From: Aliiroseovarius salicola | GTDB taxonomy: Bacteria > Pseudomonadota > Alphaproteobacteria > Rhodobacterales > Rhodobacteraceae | Direction: 5' to 3' | NCBI RefSeq assembly: GCF_027891095.1 | Contig: NZ_JAQIIO010000005.1 | Span: forward strand, 208,621 to 272,620 | Length of the DNA stretch: 64,000 bases | Shown: in pieces, positions 51,896 through 61,106 of the stretch | Layout of the letters: every line of letters starts with the position of its first letter | How positions within the stretch are numbered: the stretch's first letter is position 1 | Notes under the pieces: model-generated | The model's input: the letters and a program-made list of their open reading frames with translations, nothing else | Told to the model about the DNA's origin: nothing | The model's database searches: none | Program-made: the position numbers and the translations under genes

Positions 51896-53146
51896 ATGTT
51901 CCATAAAGTCACCAAGGCAGCCGCCGCTCTGGCACTGACCACTGGCCTCGTCACCCCCGCAATGGCCGAGCTGTCGGGCACCCTGCGCATCATCTCTGAC
52001 ATGTCGAACCCGGCGCCACGTGCCATCATGGAAGGAATGGCTTCGGACTTTGATGCGATGCACCCAGACCTGTCTGTCGAACTGGAAGTGGTTGATCGTG
52101 AGGCCTGGAAAAGCCAGATCCGCAATGCCCTTACGGCCAATCCGCCTGACGTGGTGAACTGGTATGCTGCCAACCGTATGGGTCCCTATGTCCGTGCCGG
52201 CCTGTTCGAGGATATCTCGGACATGTACACAAATGGCGACCTGCAGGGACTGGACAGCGTCAAAGGCGCGATGACCATGGACGGCAAGCAATATGGCGTT
52301 CCATACACCTATTATCAGTGGGGCATCTATTACCGTGAAGACATCTTCAACGAATTGGGCCTGACCGAACCCGCCACCTTCGATGAAGAGATTGCCAACT
52401 GCCAAAAGATCGTCGACTCGGGTCGCAAATGCTACACCATCGGATCGAAGTTCCTTTGGACCGCCGGTGGCTGGTTTGACTATATGAACATGCGCACCAA
52501 CGGCTTCGATTTCCACATGAAGCTTGCAACCGGTGAAGCAGAGTGGACGTCTGATGAGGTCCGGGCCACATTCGCCAACTGGCGCAAACTGATTGATATG
52601 GGCGCGTTCATCGACGATCACCAGACATACAGCTGGCAAGAAGCGCTGCCTTTCTTCGTGAATGGCGAAGCGACAGCCTATCTGATGGGCAACTTCGTTG
52701 TACCACACCTGCGAGAAGCGGGTCTGGGTGATGATCAGATCGACTTCTATCAGTTCCCGAAGATCGCTGATGTCCCGATGGGGGAAGACGCACCAACCGA
52801 TACGTTCCACATCGCATCGAACGCGCAGAACAAAGAAGCCGCCCGCGCCTTCTTGCAATTCGTGACGTCGCCAGATGTACAATCGAAAATCAACGCAGCG
52901 GATGGGCTGGGCCAGCTTCCAGTCAACGCAAATGCCTCTGTGGGTGATGACGAGTTCCTGCAACAAGGCTTCAACATGCTGTCGAATAACGCGACCGGAG
53001 GTATTGCACAGTTCTTCGACCGCGATTTCCCGGCCGAAATGGCTTCGATCGGCATGGAAGGTCTGCAAGAATTCATGGTGTTCCCGGATAATCTGGAAGA
53101 CATCCTGAACCGTCTCGAGAGCGCGCGGCAGCGGATCTACAAGTAA
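51896..53146 (+). CDS. Sugar ABC transporter substrate-binding protein
   Basis: This 416-residue periplasmic binding protein of the MalE/UgpB class has a Sec signal peptide, AAAALALTTGLVTPAMA, and a mature part starting at about residue 25. The cluster B pattern is present in WKSQIRNALTANPPDVVNWYAANRMGPYV, and aromatic residues common in sugar sites recur (YTYYQWGIYYRED, WTAGGWFDYMNM). It is the first gene of the rightward galactoside operon and is followed by a strong hairpin that may keep its mRNA level above that of the permeases. The bound sugar is inferred from the enzymes downstream. Confidence 0.92.
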   Translation: MFHKVTKAAAALALTTGLVTPAMAELSGTLRIISDMSNPAPRAIMEGMASDFDAMHPDLSVELEVVDREAWKSQIRNALTANPPDVVNWYAANRMGPYVRAGLFEDISDMYTNGDLQGLDSVKGAMTMDGKQYGVPYTYYQWGIYYREDIFNELGLTEPATFDEEIANCQKIVDSGRKCYTIGSKFLWTAGGWFDYMNMRTNGFDFHMKLATGEAEWTSDEVRATFANWRKLIDMGAFIDDHQTYSWQEALPFFVNGEATAYLMGNFVVPHLREAGLGDDQIDFYQFPKIADVPMGEDAPTDTFHIASNAQNKEAARAFLQFVTSPDVQSKINAADGLGQLPVNANASVGDDEFLQQGFNMLSNNATGGIAQFFDRDFPAEMASIGMEGLQEFMVFPDNLEDILNRLESARQRIYK

Positions 53147-53157
53147 CACGTCTTATT

Positions 53158-53186
53158 GGTGCCCCGTGTATTCTGCACGGGGCACC
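53158..53186 (+). terminator. Strong intercistronic hairpin after the binding protein gene
   Basis: GGTGCCCCGTG (53158-53168) pairs over 11 bp with CACGGGGCACC (53176-53186). The following TCCCTTTT is only weakly U-rich, so partial termination or protection of the upstream mRNA is more likely than a full stop. Confidence 0.7.
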
Positions 53187-53268
53187 TCCCTTTTAATCCA
53201 CATCAGCCACGCCATCGGCAAGCCCAACCAATCGGGTTTTCCCATGACGTGTCCACGGGAGGAACGAA

Positions 53269-54180
53269 ATGGCCACCAAACGTGCAGAAATGAGTTGGGT
53301 CCGGCGCAACCGGATGACCCTGACACCGCTTCTGTTCCTGACGCCCGGCATATTGTTTTTCACGATCTATGTGATCATTCCGATCCTGCAGAGTTTTAAT
53401 ATTTCGCTCTATGAATGGGACGGCTTGGGAGAGGCGACATTTGTCGGGATTGGCAACTATCAGGAGCTGATGACAGACCGCGCTTTCGAAGTTTCTCTGT
53501 GGAACAATGTGAAATGGCTGGCGCTCTACCTGCTGGCCATTCCCGCAGGGCTGCTCATTGCCCTTTTCCTGAACCAGACCATTGTTGGCATCCGGCTGTA
53601 TAAGTCCCTCTTCTTCTTCCCTTTCGTGCTCAGTCAGGTTGTTGTTGGCCTCGTGTTCAGCTGGTTTTACCTGCCACGTGAGGGACTATTGAATGCAGTG
53701 CTGGGCGTTGTCGGCCTTGGTCCGATCAACGTGCTGGGAGATCCCACCCTGGCGACCTACGGTATCATTGCTGCTGGCCTGTGGCCGCAGACTGCGTACT
53801 GCATGATCCTCTATCTCACGGGTCTCAATGCGGTGGACCCCGAGCAGATCGAAGCGGGTCGTCTGGACGGTGCCAAACGCTGGCGGATGCTGTGGCATGT
53901 GATCCTGCCGCAATTGAAACCTGCGACTTTCATCGCCTTTGTGGTCACCATCATCGGCGCGCTGCGTTCGTTTGACCTCATCTCGATCATGACCAATGGT
54001 GGACCCTTTGGATCAACCCGCGTTCTGAGTTTCTACATGTTCGAAAAGGCCCTGTCGGAATACGGCTTCCGCATGGGCTACGGCTCTGCCATCTCTGTGG
54101 TGCTGTTCCTGATCATGCTGGTCTTCATCGGTTATTTCCTGTGGTCGATGTACCAGGACGAAAAAGCCGCGCGGCGCTAA
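53269..54180 (+). CDS. Sugar ABC transporter permease 1 (MalF/UgpA type)
   Basis: This 303-residue inner-membrane protein has six predicted helices; the first follows RMTLTPLLFLTPGILFFTIYVIIPIL. The coupling EAA loop reads GLNAVDPEQIEAGRLDGAKRWRMLWHVILPQL with the conserved glycine. GGGAGG lies before the ATG. The next permease gene starts 14 bp after its stop. Confidence 0.93.
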   Translation: MATKRAEMSWVRRNRMTLTPLLFLTPGILFFTIYVIIPILQSFNISLYEWDGLGEATFVGIGNYQELMTDRAFEVSLWNNVKWLALYLLAIPAGLLIALFLNQTIVGIRLYKSLFFFPFVLSQVVVGLVFSWFYLPREGLLNAVLGVVGLGPINVLGDPTLATYGIIAAGLWPQTAYCMILYLTGLNAVDPEQIEAGRLDGAKRWRMLWHVILPQLKPATFIAFVVTIIGALRSFDLISIMTNGGPFGSTRVLSFYMFEKALSEYGFRMGYGSAISVVLFLIMLVFIGYFLWSMYQDEKAARR

Positions 54181-54193
54181 GGAGGCAATCAAT

Positions 54194-55042
54194 ATGTTCC
54201 CGACACCGATCGAAAAACGTCCCCGCAGTGCCCAAATCACCTATCAGGCCCTGGTGCCGCTTGCCTTGATCATGTGGCTTCTGCCCTTGATCGCAGTCGC
54301 GCTGTTTTCCATTCGACCTCTCACGGATTTCACGAATGGGAATTACTGGGGGCTGCCCTCATCCTTTGAGTTCTTCACCAATTACGGCAAGGTGTTTCTG
54401 GAATCAGACATGCCGCAATACATGATGAACTCGATCCTGATCACCGTTCCGACGGTGATCGGTGCTGTGGCCCTATCTTGCATGACCGGCTTTGCCCTTG
54501 GCATCTACCGCTTCCGTGGCAACCTGATCATTTTCTTCATGTTCATCGCGGGCAACTTTGTGCCCTTCCAGATCCTGATGGTGCCGGTGCGTGACCTGAC
54601 CGTGTCGGCCGGGCTTTACGACACCAAGCTGGGGCTTGTGCTGTTTCACATTGCCTTCCAAACTGGGTTCTGCACGCTCTTCATGCGCAACTTTATTCGC
54701 GCCCTGCCGTTTGAACTGATCGAAGCGGCACGCGTCGAAGGCATCGCCGAATGGCGTATCTTCTGGTACGTAGTGATGCCCTTGATGAAACCGGCCATTG
54801 CGGCGCTTTCTGTGCTGATCTTCACCTTCATCTGGAATGACTATTTCTGGGCGATCGTGCTGACACAAGGCCCAGACGCCCAACCCGTGACCGCAGGCAT
54901 CACCTCTTTCAATTCGCAGTTTGTTGCGCAATATCACCTGATGAGCGCAGGCAGCATTGTTGCCGCCCTACCGCCTGTCGCGATGTTCTTTCTGATGCAA
55001 CGCCACTTTATTGCAGGTCTCACACTTGGAGCCGTGAAATGA
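54194..55042 (+). CDS. Sugar ABC transporter permease 2 (MalG/UgpE type)
   Basis: This is a 282-residue six-helix permease with EAA loop FIRALPFELIEAARVEGIAEWRIFWYVVMPLMKP. AAGGAGG precedes the ATG. Its last codons overlap the alpha-galactosidase start (ATGA), tying uptake to hydrolysis in one transcript. Confidence 0.93.
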   Translation: MFPTPIEKRPRSAQITYQALVPLALIMWLLPLIAVALFSIRPLTDFTNGNYWGLPSSFEFFTNYGKVFLESDMPQYMMNSILITVPTVIGAVALSCMTGFALGIYRFRGNLIIFFMFIAGNFVPFQILMVPVRDLTVSAGLYDTKLGLVLFHIAFQTGFCTLFMRNFIRALPFELIEAARVEGIAEWRIFWYVVMPLMKPAIAALSVLIFTFIWNDYFWAIVLTQGPDAQPVTAGITSFNSQFVAQYHLMSAGSIVAALPPVAMFFLMQRHFIAGLTLGAVK

Positions 55043-57123
55043 TCCAAACTTGGTTGCTTCAGGACAGGCGCCAAAGCCTGGTACTCGCAGCAGAACGCGA
55101 GCAATTGCCCGAGGTGATCTATTGGGGTCCGCGCCTTCCGGACGGTGAAGATCTGAACGCACTGGCCCAGGCGCATCAGATGGATGTGACCGGTGGGATG
55201 CTCGACCAGAACCCGGAATTATCGATTTGCCCCGAGGCCAGCCGCAGCTTTCCGGGACAGCCCGGCTTGATCCTGCGCGCGGGTGACGGCACGCCACTTT
55301 TGCCAAATTTCCGTTTTGAAAACGCCTCCGAGAAAGAGAACAGCCTCACCTTCAGCTATCGAGACCAAGCGAACACACTGACCTATCGGGCGCATTTTAC
55401 GATCCACCCGGTCTCGCACATGATCACCGCACGGGCCGAGATCGACGCCGACGCGCCGGTTCATCTGCATTGGCTGTCCGCCCCGGTCTTCCCCGCTCCA
55501 CAAAACTCGAACGAGGTGATTGATTTCTCTGGCCGCTGGTGTGGTGAATTTCAGATAAACCATACGCCATGGTCCGCCGGGATGCGTGATCGTGAAAACC
55601 GCACAGGCCGCACCGGGCATGAACATTTCCCCGGTCTGATCGTCCCCTGCAAGGGCGCCACCAACACGCGCGGCCACGCCTATGGGTTTCACTACGGCTG
55701 GTCAGGGGGGCATCGCATGATTGCCGAGGAACTGCCCGATGGCCGTCGTCAGATCCAGTTCGGCAACGCGACGATGACGGAGCACGCGCCACAGCGCAAA
55801 TTCACCTCTGCTCCGCTTTACGCAATATTTTCCGATGATGGGATCAATGGCTGCGCCGTGGGTTTCCAGCGCCACCTGCGCGACGGGATCCTGCGCTTCC
55901 CGAACCCTGACCGCCCGCGCCCGGTGCATTACAATTGCTGGGAAGCCGTCTACTTCAACCACACCCTGCCCGAGTTGAAAGAGATCGCCGAGCGCGCCGC
56001 CGCCTTAGGGGCCGAGCGGTTTGTGCTGGATGACGGCTGGTTCGGCAAGCGTGACGATGACACACGATCACTGTCCGACTGGGAAGTGGATCGACGCAAA
56101 TATCCCGACGGGCTGGGACCGCTGATTGACCATGTTCAAGGGCTTGGCATGAGTTTCGGCATCTGGTTCGAACCCGAGATGATTAACCCGGACAGCGACA
56201 CGTACCGCGCCCATCCGGATTGGGTATTGGGCGATGTAGATCAGATCCTTGGGCGGCATCAGATGGTGCTGAACATGGCGCTACCCGAAGTGCAGGACTT
56301 CCTGGTTGAGCGGATCAGCGCGGTCCTGTCAGAGTATGAGATCGACTATATCAAATGGGATCACAACCGCGTTCTGCCCATCCCTGACGCAGCGCAGGCC
56401 CGTGGCTCTTATGCGCTGATCGACCGGCTGCGTGCCGCCTTTCCCCATGTGGAAATCGAAAGCTGTTCATCGGGCGGTGGCCGGATTGACTTTGGCATTC
56501 TCGAACGCACCCACCGTGTGTGGCTGTCCGACAGCAATGATGCGCTGGAGCGGCTGCGCATCCAGCACAATGCCGCGATCTTCCTGCCAATGGTTGTAAC
56601 TGGTAGCCATGTGGGACCGCGTCATTGCCATACATCTGGCCGGGTGATCGACATCCGGATGCGCGCCTGGGTCGCCGCCCAGCGACATATGGGATTCGAA
56701 ATGGATCCGCGCGAATTGACCGAAGACGAGGTCGAAGTTCTCACTCGCACAACCACCTGGTGGAAGTCCAATCGCGACTGGATGGCGCAGGCAGATATTC
56801 TGCGGCTCGACAGTGCTGACCCATCGCTGATTGCAGAGCAACATTTGGCTCAAGAAGGTAACAAATTTGTTGTTTTTGCCGGGATCACCGACACCTCGCG
56901 CCAGATCACGCCACGCCCTTTACCGCTGACGCGCCTCAGCCCTGGGGCGAGGTATCGCATCGAACTGGTCAATCGCCACGACGCACCTGCCCTGTCACGC
57001 GGCGATCCAGCCCTGAAAACCGGTCCGCTGGAGCTGAGCGGGCAATACCTTATGAACCATGGACTTATGCTGCCATGGCAATTCCCACTGAACATGTGGG
57101 TGATCGAAGGAACCAAACTATGA
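55039..57123 (+). CDS. GH36 alpha-galactosidase
   Basis: This 694-residue enzyme releases alpha-linked galactose. The N-terminal beta-supersandwich is followed by a TIM barrel with GH36 signatures: FVLDDGWFGKRDDD, GIWFEPEM, DYIKWDHNR with the nucleophile Asp near 440, ESCSSGGGRIDFGILERT, and WLSDSNDALERL, which should hold the acid/base Asp (497-500). There is no signal peptide, so it acts in the cytoplasm on imported galactosides. Overlaps of 4 bases at both ends place it firmly within the operon. Confidence 0.94.
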   Translation: MIQTWLLQDRRQSLVLAAEREQLPEVIYWGPRLPDGEDLNALAQAHQMDVTGGMLDQNPELSICPEASRSFPGQPGLILRAGDGTPLLPNFRFENASEKENSLTFSYRDQANTLTYRAHFTIHPVSHMITARAEIDADAPVHLHWLSAPVFPAPQNSNEVIDFSGRWCGEFQINHTPWSAGMRDRENRTGRTGHEHFPGLIVPCKGATNTRGHAYGFHYGWSGGHRMIAEELPDGRRQIQFGNATMTEHAPQRKFTSAPLYAIFSDDGINGCAVGFQRHLRDGILRFPNPDRPRPVHYNCWEAVYFNHTLPELKEIAERAAALGAERFVLDDGWFGKRDDDTRSLSDWEVDRRKYPDGLGPLIDHVQGLGMSFGIWFEPEMINPDSDTYRAHPDWVLGDVDQILGRHQMVLNMALPEVQDFLVERISAVLSEYEIDYIKWDHNRVLPIPDAAQARGSYALIDRLRAAFPHVEIESCSSGGGRIDFGILERTHRVWLSDSNDALERLRIQHNAAIFLPMVVTGSHVGPRHCHTSGRVIDIRMRAWVAAQRHMGFEMDPRELTEDEVEVLTRTTTWWKSNRDWMAQADILRLDSADPSLIAEQHLAQEGNKFVVFAGITDTSRQITPRPLPLTRLSPGARYRIELVNRHDAPALSRGDPALKTGPLELSGQYLMNHGLMLPWQFPLNMWVIEGTKL

Positions 57124-58829
57124 GCAAGGAAAGACGCAATCGCGGCTGGTATGGGATGCTCGACAAAGACGGGTTCATCCGCCGGTCATGGATGAAGAAC
57201 CAGGGTTTTCCGGACCATGCCTTTGACGGGCGGCCGGTGATTGGCATCTGCAACACCTGGTCAGAGCTGACCCCTTGTAATTCAGGCCTGCGCGAACTGG
57301 CCGAAGGGGTGAAACGTGGCGTGTGGGAGGCAGGAGGCTTTCCGGTCGAGTTTCCAGTCATGTCGCTCGGTGAAACCCAGATGAAGCCCACCGCGATGCT
57401 GTTTCGTAACCTGCTGGCGATGGATGTGGAAGAGAGCATCCGCGCCTATGGCATGGATGGCGTTGTGCTGCTTGGTGGCTGTGACAAGACCACGCCGGGG
57501 CAGTTGATGGGGGCCGCATCCGTGGATCTGCCCTCGATTGTGGTATCGTCCGGTCCAATGCTGAACGGCAAGTGGAAAGGCCGCGACCTGGGGTCCGGCA
57601 CTGATGTGCGCAAGTTTGCCATGGATGTGAAAGCGGGCGATATGACGCTCAAGGATTTCATGGCAACAGAAAGCGGCATGTCGCGTTCCAAAGGCGTTTG
57701 CATGACCATGGGCACGGCCTCGACCATGTCATCCCTGTGCGAAGCGATGGGGCTGGCCCTGCCAATGAACGGCACCCTGCCCGCCGTCGATGCCCGCCGC
57801 ATGGCGCTGGCCCATATGACCGGCAAACGCATTGTCGAGATGGTTGAGGAAGACCTGAAGCTTTCCGACGTTCTGACCAAGGAAAGCTTTGAAAACGCAA
57901 TTCTGACCAACGCCGCTCTGGGGGGGTCAACCAATGCTGTGGTGCATCTATTGGCGCTGGCGGGTCGGGTTGGCATTGACCTGTCCATGGACGACTTCGA
58001 AATCGGAGGGGAAATTCCGCTTCTGGTCAACTGTATGCCCTCGGGCAAATACCTGATGGAAGACTTCTGCTATGCAGGCGGTGTTCCAGTGGTGCTGAAG
58101 GAAATCGCCCATAAACTACGGCAGGCAAACACTGTGATGAGCAAGGACATTTCACATTACTACGATGAGGCCGAATGCTATAATCGCGAAGTGATCTTTG
58201 CGTATGATGAACCTCGCAAACCAGCCGCCGGGCTGCGCGTCCTGCGGGGAAATCTGGCGCCGAATGGTGCAATTGTGAAACCGTCCGCCGCCTCGGGCCA
58301 TCTGCTCGAACACGAGGGCGAGGCCTATGTGTTTGAAAGCATCGAAGAGCTGAAGGCCAATATTGACCGTGATGACCTGCCGGTGGATGAGAATTCCATT
58401 CTGGTTCTGAAGCATTGCGGGCCCAAGGGCTATCCGGGGATGCCCGAAGTGGGTGACATGCCGGTGCCTGCAAAACTGGTGAAAGAAGGTGTGCGGGACA
58501 TTGTCCGCGTCTCTGATGCCCGTATGTCGGGCACCGCCTTTGGCACTGTGGTGCTGCACGTCGCCCCCGAGGCCACGGCGGGTGGTCCGCTTGCGCTTGT
58601 CAAAACGGGCGACCGGATCAAACTTTCGGCCTCGGGTGGCGTCTTGGAACTTCTGGTGGATCAGGCCGAGCTCGACAAACGCCGTGCCGCCTGGTCCCCA
58701 CCTGCCCCCCACTACACGCGCGGCTATGCGAAGATGTATGTCGACCATGTTCTGCAGGCCGATAAAGGCGCGGATCTTGATTTTCTGGTGGGCAAGGACA
58801 CCCGCCCTGTCACACGGGAGAGCCATTGA
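57120..58829 (+). CDS. IlvD/EDD family sugar-acid dehydratase (probable galactonate dehydratase)
   Basis: This 569-residue enzyme of the dihydroxy-acid/6-phosphogluconate dehydratase family has three cysteines placed for an iron-sulfur cluster: Cys53 in SELTPCNSGL, Cys121 in GGCDKTTPGQLM and Cys194 in SKGVCMTMGTAST. The subgroup resembles L-arabinonate dehydratases, some of which also use D-galactonate and D-fuconate. With DgoK- and DgoA-like genes downstream, conversion of D-galactonate to 2-keto-3-deoxygalactonate is the likely role, in place of the enolase-type DgoD. The start ATG overlaps the alpha-galactosidase stop. Confidence 0.88.
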   Translation: MSKERRNRGWYGMLDKDGFIRRSWMKNQGFPDHAFDGRPVIGICNTWSELTPCNSGLRELAEGVKRGVWEAGGFPVEFPVMSLGETQMKPTAMLFRNLLAMDVEESIRAYGMDGVVLLGGCDKTTPGQLMGAASVDLPSIVVSSGPMLNGKWKGRDLGSGTDVRKFAMDVKAGDMTLKDFMATESGMSRSKGVCMTMGTASTMSSLCEAMGLALPMNGTLPAVDARRMALAHMTGKRIVEMVEEDLKLSDVLTKESFENAILTNAALGGSTNAVVHLLALAGRVGIDLSMDDFEIGGEIPLLVNCMPSGKYLMEDFCYAGGVPVVLKEIAHKLRQANTVMSKDISHYYDEAECYNREVIFAYDEPRKPAAGLRVLRGNLAPNGAIVKPSAASGHLLEHEGEAYVFESIEELKANIDRDDLPVDENSILVLKHCGPKGYPGMPEVGDMPVPAKLVKEGVRDIVRVSDARMSGTAFGTVVLHVAPEATAGGPLALVKTGDRIKLSASGGVLELLVDQAELDKRRAAWSPPAPHYTRGYAKMYVDHVLQADKGADLDFLVGKDTRPVTRESH

Positions 58830-59593
58830 TGACAGCCACCTTCCATGACCTCAAAGGCACCTCTGTCTTCATCACCGGTGGTGGATCCGGCATTGGTGCG
58901 GCGCTTACCGAGGGGTTCCTGCGCCAAGGCGCCAAAGTCGGCTTCATTGGCCGCTCGGATGCCTCGGAATTTGTTGACCGGATGGAAGCCGAGACCGGTA
59001 ATCGCCCGTATTTCGTACAGGGAGACATCACCGACATTCCCGCCCTGAAAGCGGCAATGGAGGACTGCGCGCACCGGAATGGGTCGATCACCGTGCTGGT
59101 GAACAACGCCGCCAACGACCAACGCCACAGCACCGAAGACGTGACCGAAGAGTTCTGGGATTGGGCGCAGGCCGTGAACCTGAAGGCCTATTTCTTTGCC
59201 TGTCAGGCAGCAGTCGCAGGGATGCGTGCAGGCGGAGGCGGCTCCATCATCAACTTCACCTCGATCAGCTACATGATGGGCAACACCGGCTATCCCGCCT
59301 ACACCACTGCCAATTCCGGCATCAACGGGATGACCCGATCACTGGCGCGCGAGTTCGGAGCTGACAAGATCCGCGTGAACGCGATTGCCCCCGGCTGGGT
59401 GCTGACGCAAAAACAACTCGACATGTGGGCTGAGCCGGAAGCTCTGGCCGCCCATCTCGACCGTCAATGCCTCAAGGAACATCTCACACCCGAAGACATT
59501 GTCGCCTCGACCCTTTTTCTTGCCTCATCTTCCAGCCGAATGATCACCGGGCAAGCCCTTGTGGTTGATGGTGGTGTTGTGGTGACAGGGTGA
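58829..59593 (+). CDS. SDR family oxidoreductase (probable galactose 1-dehydrogenase) with Asn in place of the catalytic Lys
   Basis: This 254-residue short-chain dehydrogenase has the cofactor motif FITGGGSGIGAAL, VNNAAND and the active-site Ser in FTSISY. The catalytic Tyr is in YPAYTTANSG, where the usual YxxxK reads Y-T-T-A-N, with codon AAT for Asn instead of Lys. The pathway needs an enzyme that oxidises galactose to galactonolactone, and this is the only candidate in the operon. GGGAGAG precedes the ATG, which shares one base with the previous stop. Confidence 0.85.
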   Translation: MTATFHDLKGTSVFITGGGSGIGAALTEGFLRQGAKVGFIGRSDASEFVDRMEAETGNRPYFVQGDITDIPALKAAMEDCAHRNGSITVLVNNAANDQRHSTEDVTEEFWDWAQAVNLKAYFFACQAAVAGMRAGGGGSIINFTSISYMMGNTGYPAYTTANSGINGMTRSLAREFGADKIRVNAIAPGWVLTQKQLDMWAEPEALAAHLDRQCLKEHLTPEDIVASTLFLASSSSRMITGQALVVDGGVVVTG

Positions 59594-59598
59594 CCGCT

Positions 59599-60504
59599 AT
59601 GACATCATTCCCCGACTGGATTGCCGTGGATTGGGGCACCTCTCATGTGCGAGTCTGGCTGATGACGCGGGATGGGCAGGTGCTTGACCGGCGCGACAGC
59701 GACAAGGGTATGGGAAAGCTGACGCGAGATCAGTTTGCCCCGACCTTGGCCGAGCTTCTGTCGGATGTGCCCGACGCCTCCTCTTGCCCTGTTATCATCT
59801 GCGGCATGGCGGGGGCACAACAGGGCTGGGTCGAAGCCCCATATGTGGCCACCCCCTGCGCCCCTCCCGGGGCTGAAATTGCCACCCGCGTTCCTGAAAC
59901 GGACTGGGATGTGCGTATCCTGCCCGGCGTCAAACAGATGCACCCAGCAGATGTGATGCGCGGCGAGGAAACCCAGATCGCGGGGCTTTTGCTTGAAGAT
60001 CAGAACTTCGAAGGCACCCTTTGCCTGCCTGGCACTCATAACAAATGGGTACGCATCAAGGCGGGTCAGGTTACCGAGTTTCGCACATTCATGACCGGTG
60101 AGATTTTTGCCCTGATCAGCACGCAGTCCGTCCTGCGTCATTCCGTGAACACAACCGACCATGATCAAAAGGCGTTTGAAGCTGCACTGGAAAGCGCCAT
60201 GGCGGACCCATCTTCCATCGCGGCCAATCTCTTTTCACTGCGTGCGGAGGGGCTTTTGCACGGCCTTCCCACCGACACCGCGCGTGCGCGCCTGTCTGCC
60301 CTGTTGATCGGTGCTGAACTGGCCGCCACACGTCCTTTTTGGCAAGCGGAAGAGGTGTTAATCCTCGGTGAAGGCGACGTGGCACGCGCCTATGAAGCGG
60401 CACTGGCAAAGGCCGGCGGCACCGCGCGCTGTGTGGATGCCGAAACACTGACATTGGCCGGATTGAAATCCGCCTACGCAAAATTGGGAAAGGCCGCTTC
60501 ATGA
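59599..60504 (+). CDS. dgoK: 2-dehydro-3-deoxygalactonokinase
   Basis: This enzyme phosphorylates 2-keto-3-deoxygalactonate at C6. The 301-residue protein has DgoK family features: the N-terminal ATP-binding strand WIAVDWGTSHVRVWLM, GMAGAQQGWVEAPYV, LPGTHNKWVRIKAGQV with the catalytic region, and a C-terminal LLIGAELAA. A GTG three codons earlier, overlapping the SDR stop, is an alternative start; AGGGTG lies 6 bases before the ATG chosen here. Its end overlaps dgoA. Confidence 0.92.
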   Translation: MTSFPDWIAVDWGTSHVRVWLMTRDGQVLDRRDSDKGMGKLTRDQFAPTLAELLSDVPDASSCPVIICGMAGAQQGWVEAPYVATPCAPPGAEIATRVPETDWDVRILPGVKQMHPADVMRGEETQIAGLLLEDQNFEGTLCLPGTHNKWVRIKAGQVTEFRTFMTGEIFALISTQSVLRHSVNTTDHDQKAFEAALESAMADPSSIAANLFSLRAEGLLHGLPTDTARARLSALLIGAELAATRPFWQAEEVLILGEGDVARAYEAALAKAGGTARCVDAETLTLAGLKSAYAKLGKAAS

Positions 60505-61106
60505 GCCGCAACATCATCGCCATCCTGCGCGGGATCACCCCGGATGAGGCAACAGACGTTCTCGACGCATTGATTGCCGCCGGGATCACCACAATCGAAG
60601 TGCCGCTGAACTCACCTGATCCGTTCGACAGCATCGAGCGCATGGTGAAACACGCGGGCGACCGGGCGGTGATTGGCGCCGGGACCGTGTTGGATGTGAC
60701 CTCAGTCGAGCGTCTGGCGGGGATCGGTGCGCAGCTTGTTGTATCGCCCGATTCCAACCCGGAGGTCATCAAAGCCACCAAAGCGTATGCGATGGCCTCT
60801 TATCCCGGCGTCCTGACCCCAACTGAAGCCTTCTCAGCCTTGCGCGCTGGGGCAGACGGGTTGAAGTTTTTCCCAGCCTTCAAACTGGGCATCGACGGGT
60901 TCAAGGCTCTGTCGGCGGTCCTGCCTGCGGGTACCAAATCCTACGCAGTGGGGGGCGTCGGCCCGGATGATTTCGCAAGCTGGCTGGATGCGGGGATCAC
61001 CGGGTTCGGCATGGGGTCAAACATCTACAAGCCCGGATGCTCGGCCGAACAGGTTGCAAAGCTCGCCGCCGAAATTGTCACCACATACGACAAGGCTTTA
61101 CGATGA
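60501..61106 (+). CDS. dgoA: 2-dehydro-3-deoxy-6-phosphogalactonate aldolase
   Basis: This is a class I aldolase that splits KDPGal into pyruvate and glyceraldehyde 3-phosphate. The 201-residue protein has IEVPLNSP with Glu33 and the Schiff-base Lys122 in DGLKFFPAFKLG, plus the phosphate site AVGGVGPDDFASWLDAGITGFGMGS. Its ATG overlaps the dgoK stop (ATGA) and the lactonase start overlaps its own stop. Confidence 0.94.
   Translation: MSRNIIAILRGITPDEATDVLDALIAAGITTIEVPLNSPDPFDSIERMVKHAGDRAVIGAGTVLDVTSVERLAGIGAQLVVSPDSNPEVIKATKAYAMASYPGVLTPTEAFSALRAGADGLKFFPAFKLGIDGFKALSAVLPAGTKSYAVGGVGPDDFASWLDAGITGFGMGSNIYKPGCSAEQVAKLAAEIVTTYDKALR

Noticed and set aside
51842..53149. A 435-codon minus-strand frame opposite the ABC binding protein
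   Set aside because: It lies fully antisense to a well-supported gene with signal peptide and ribosome binding site.
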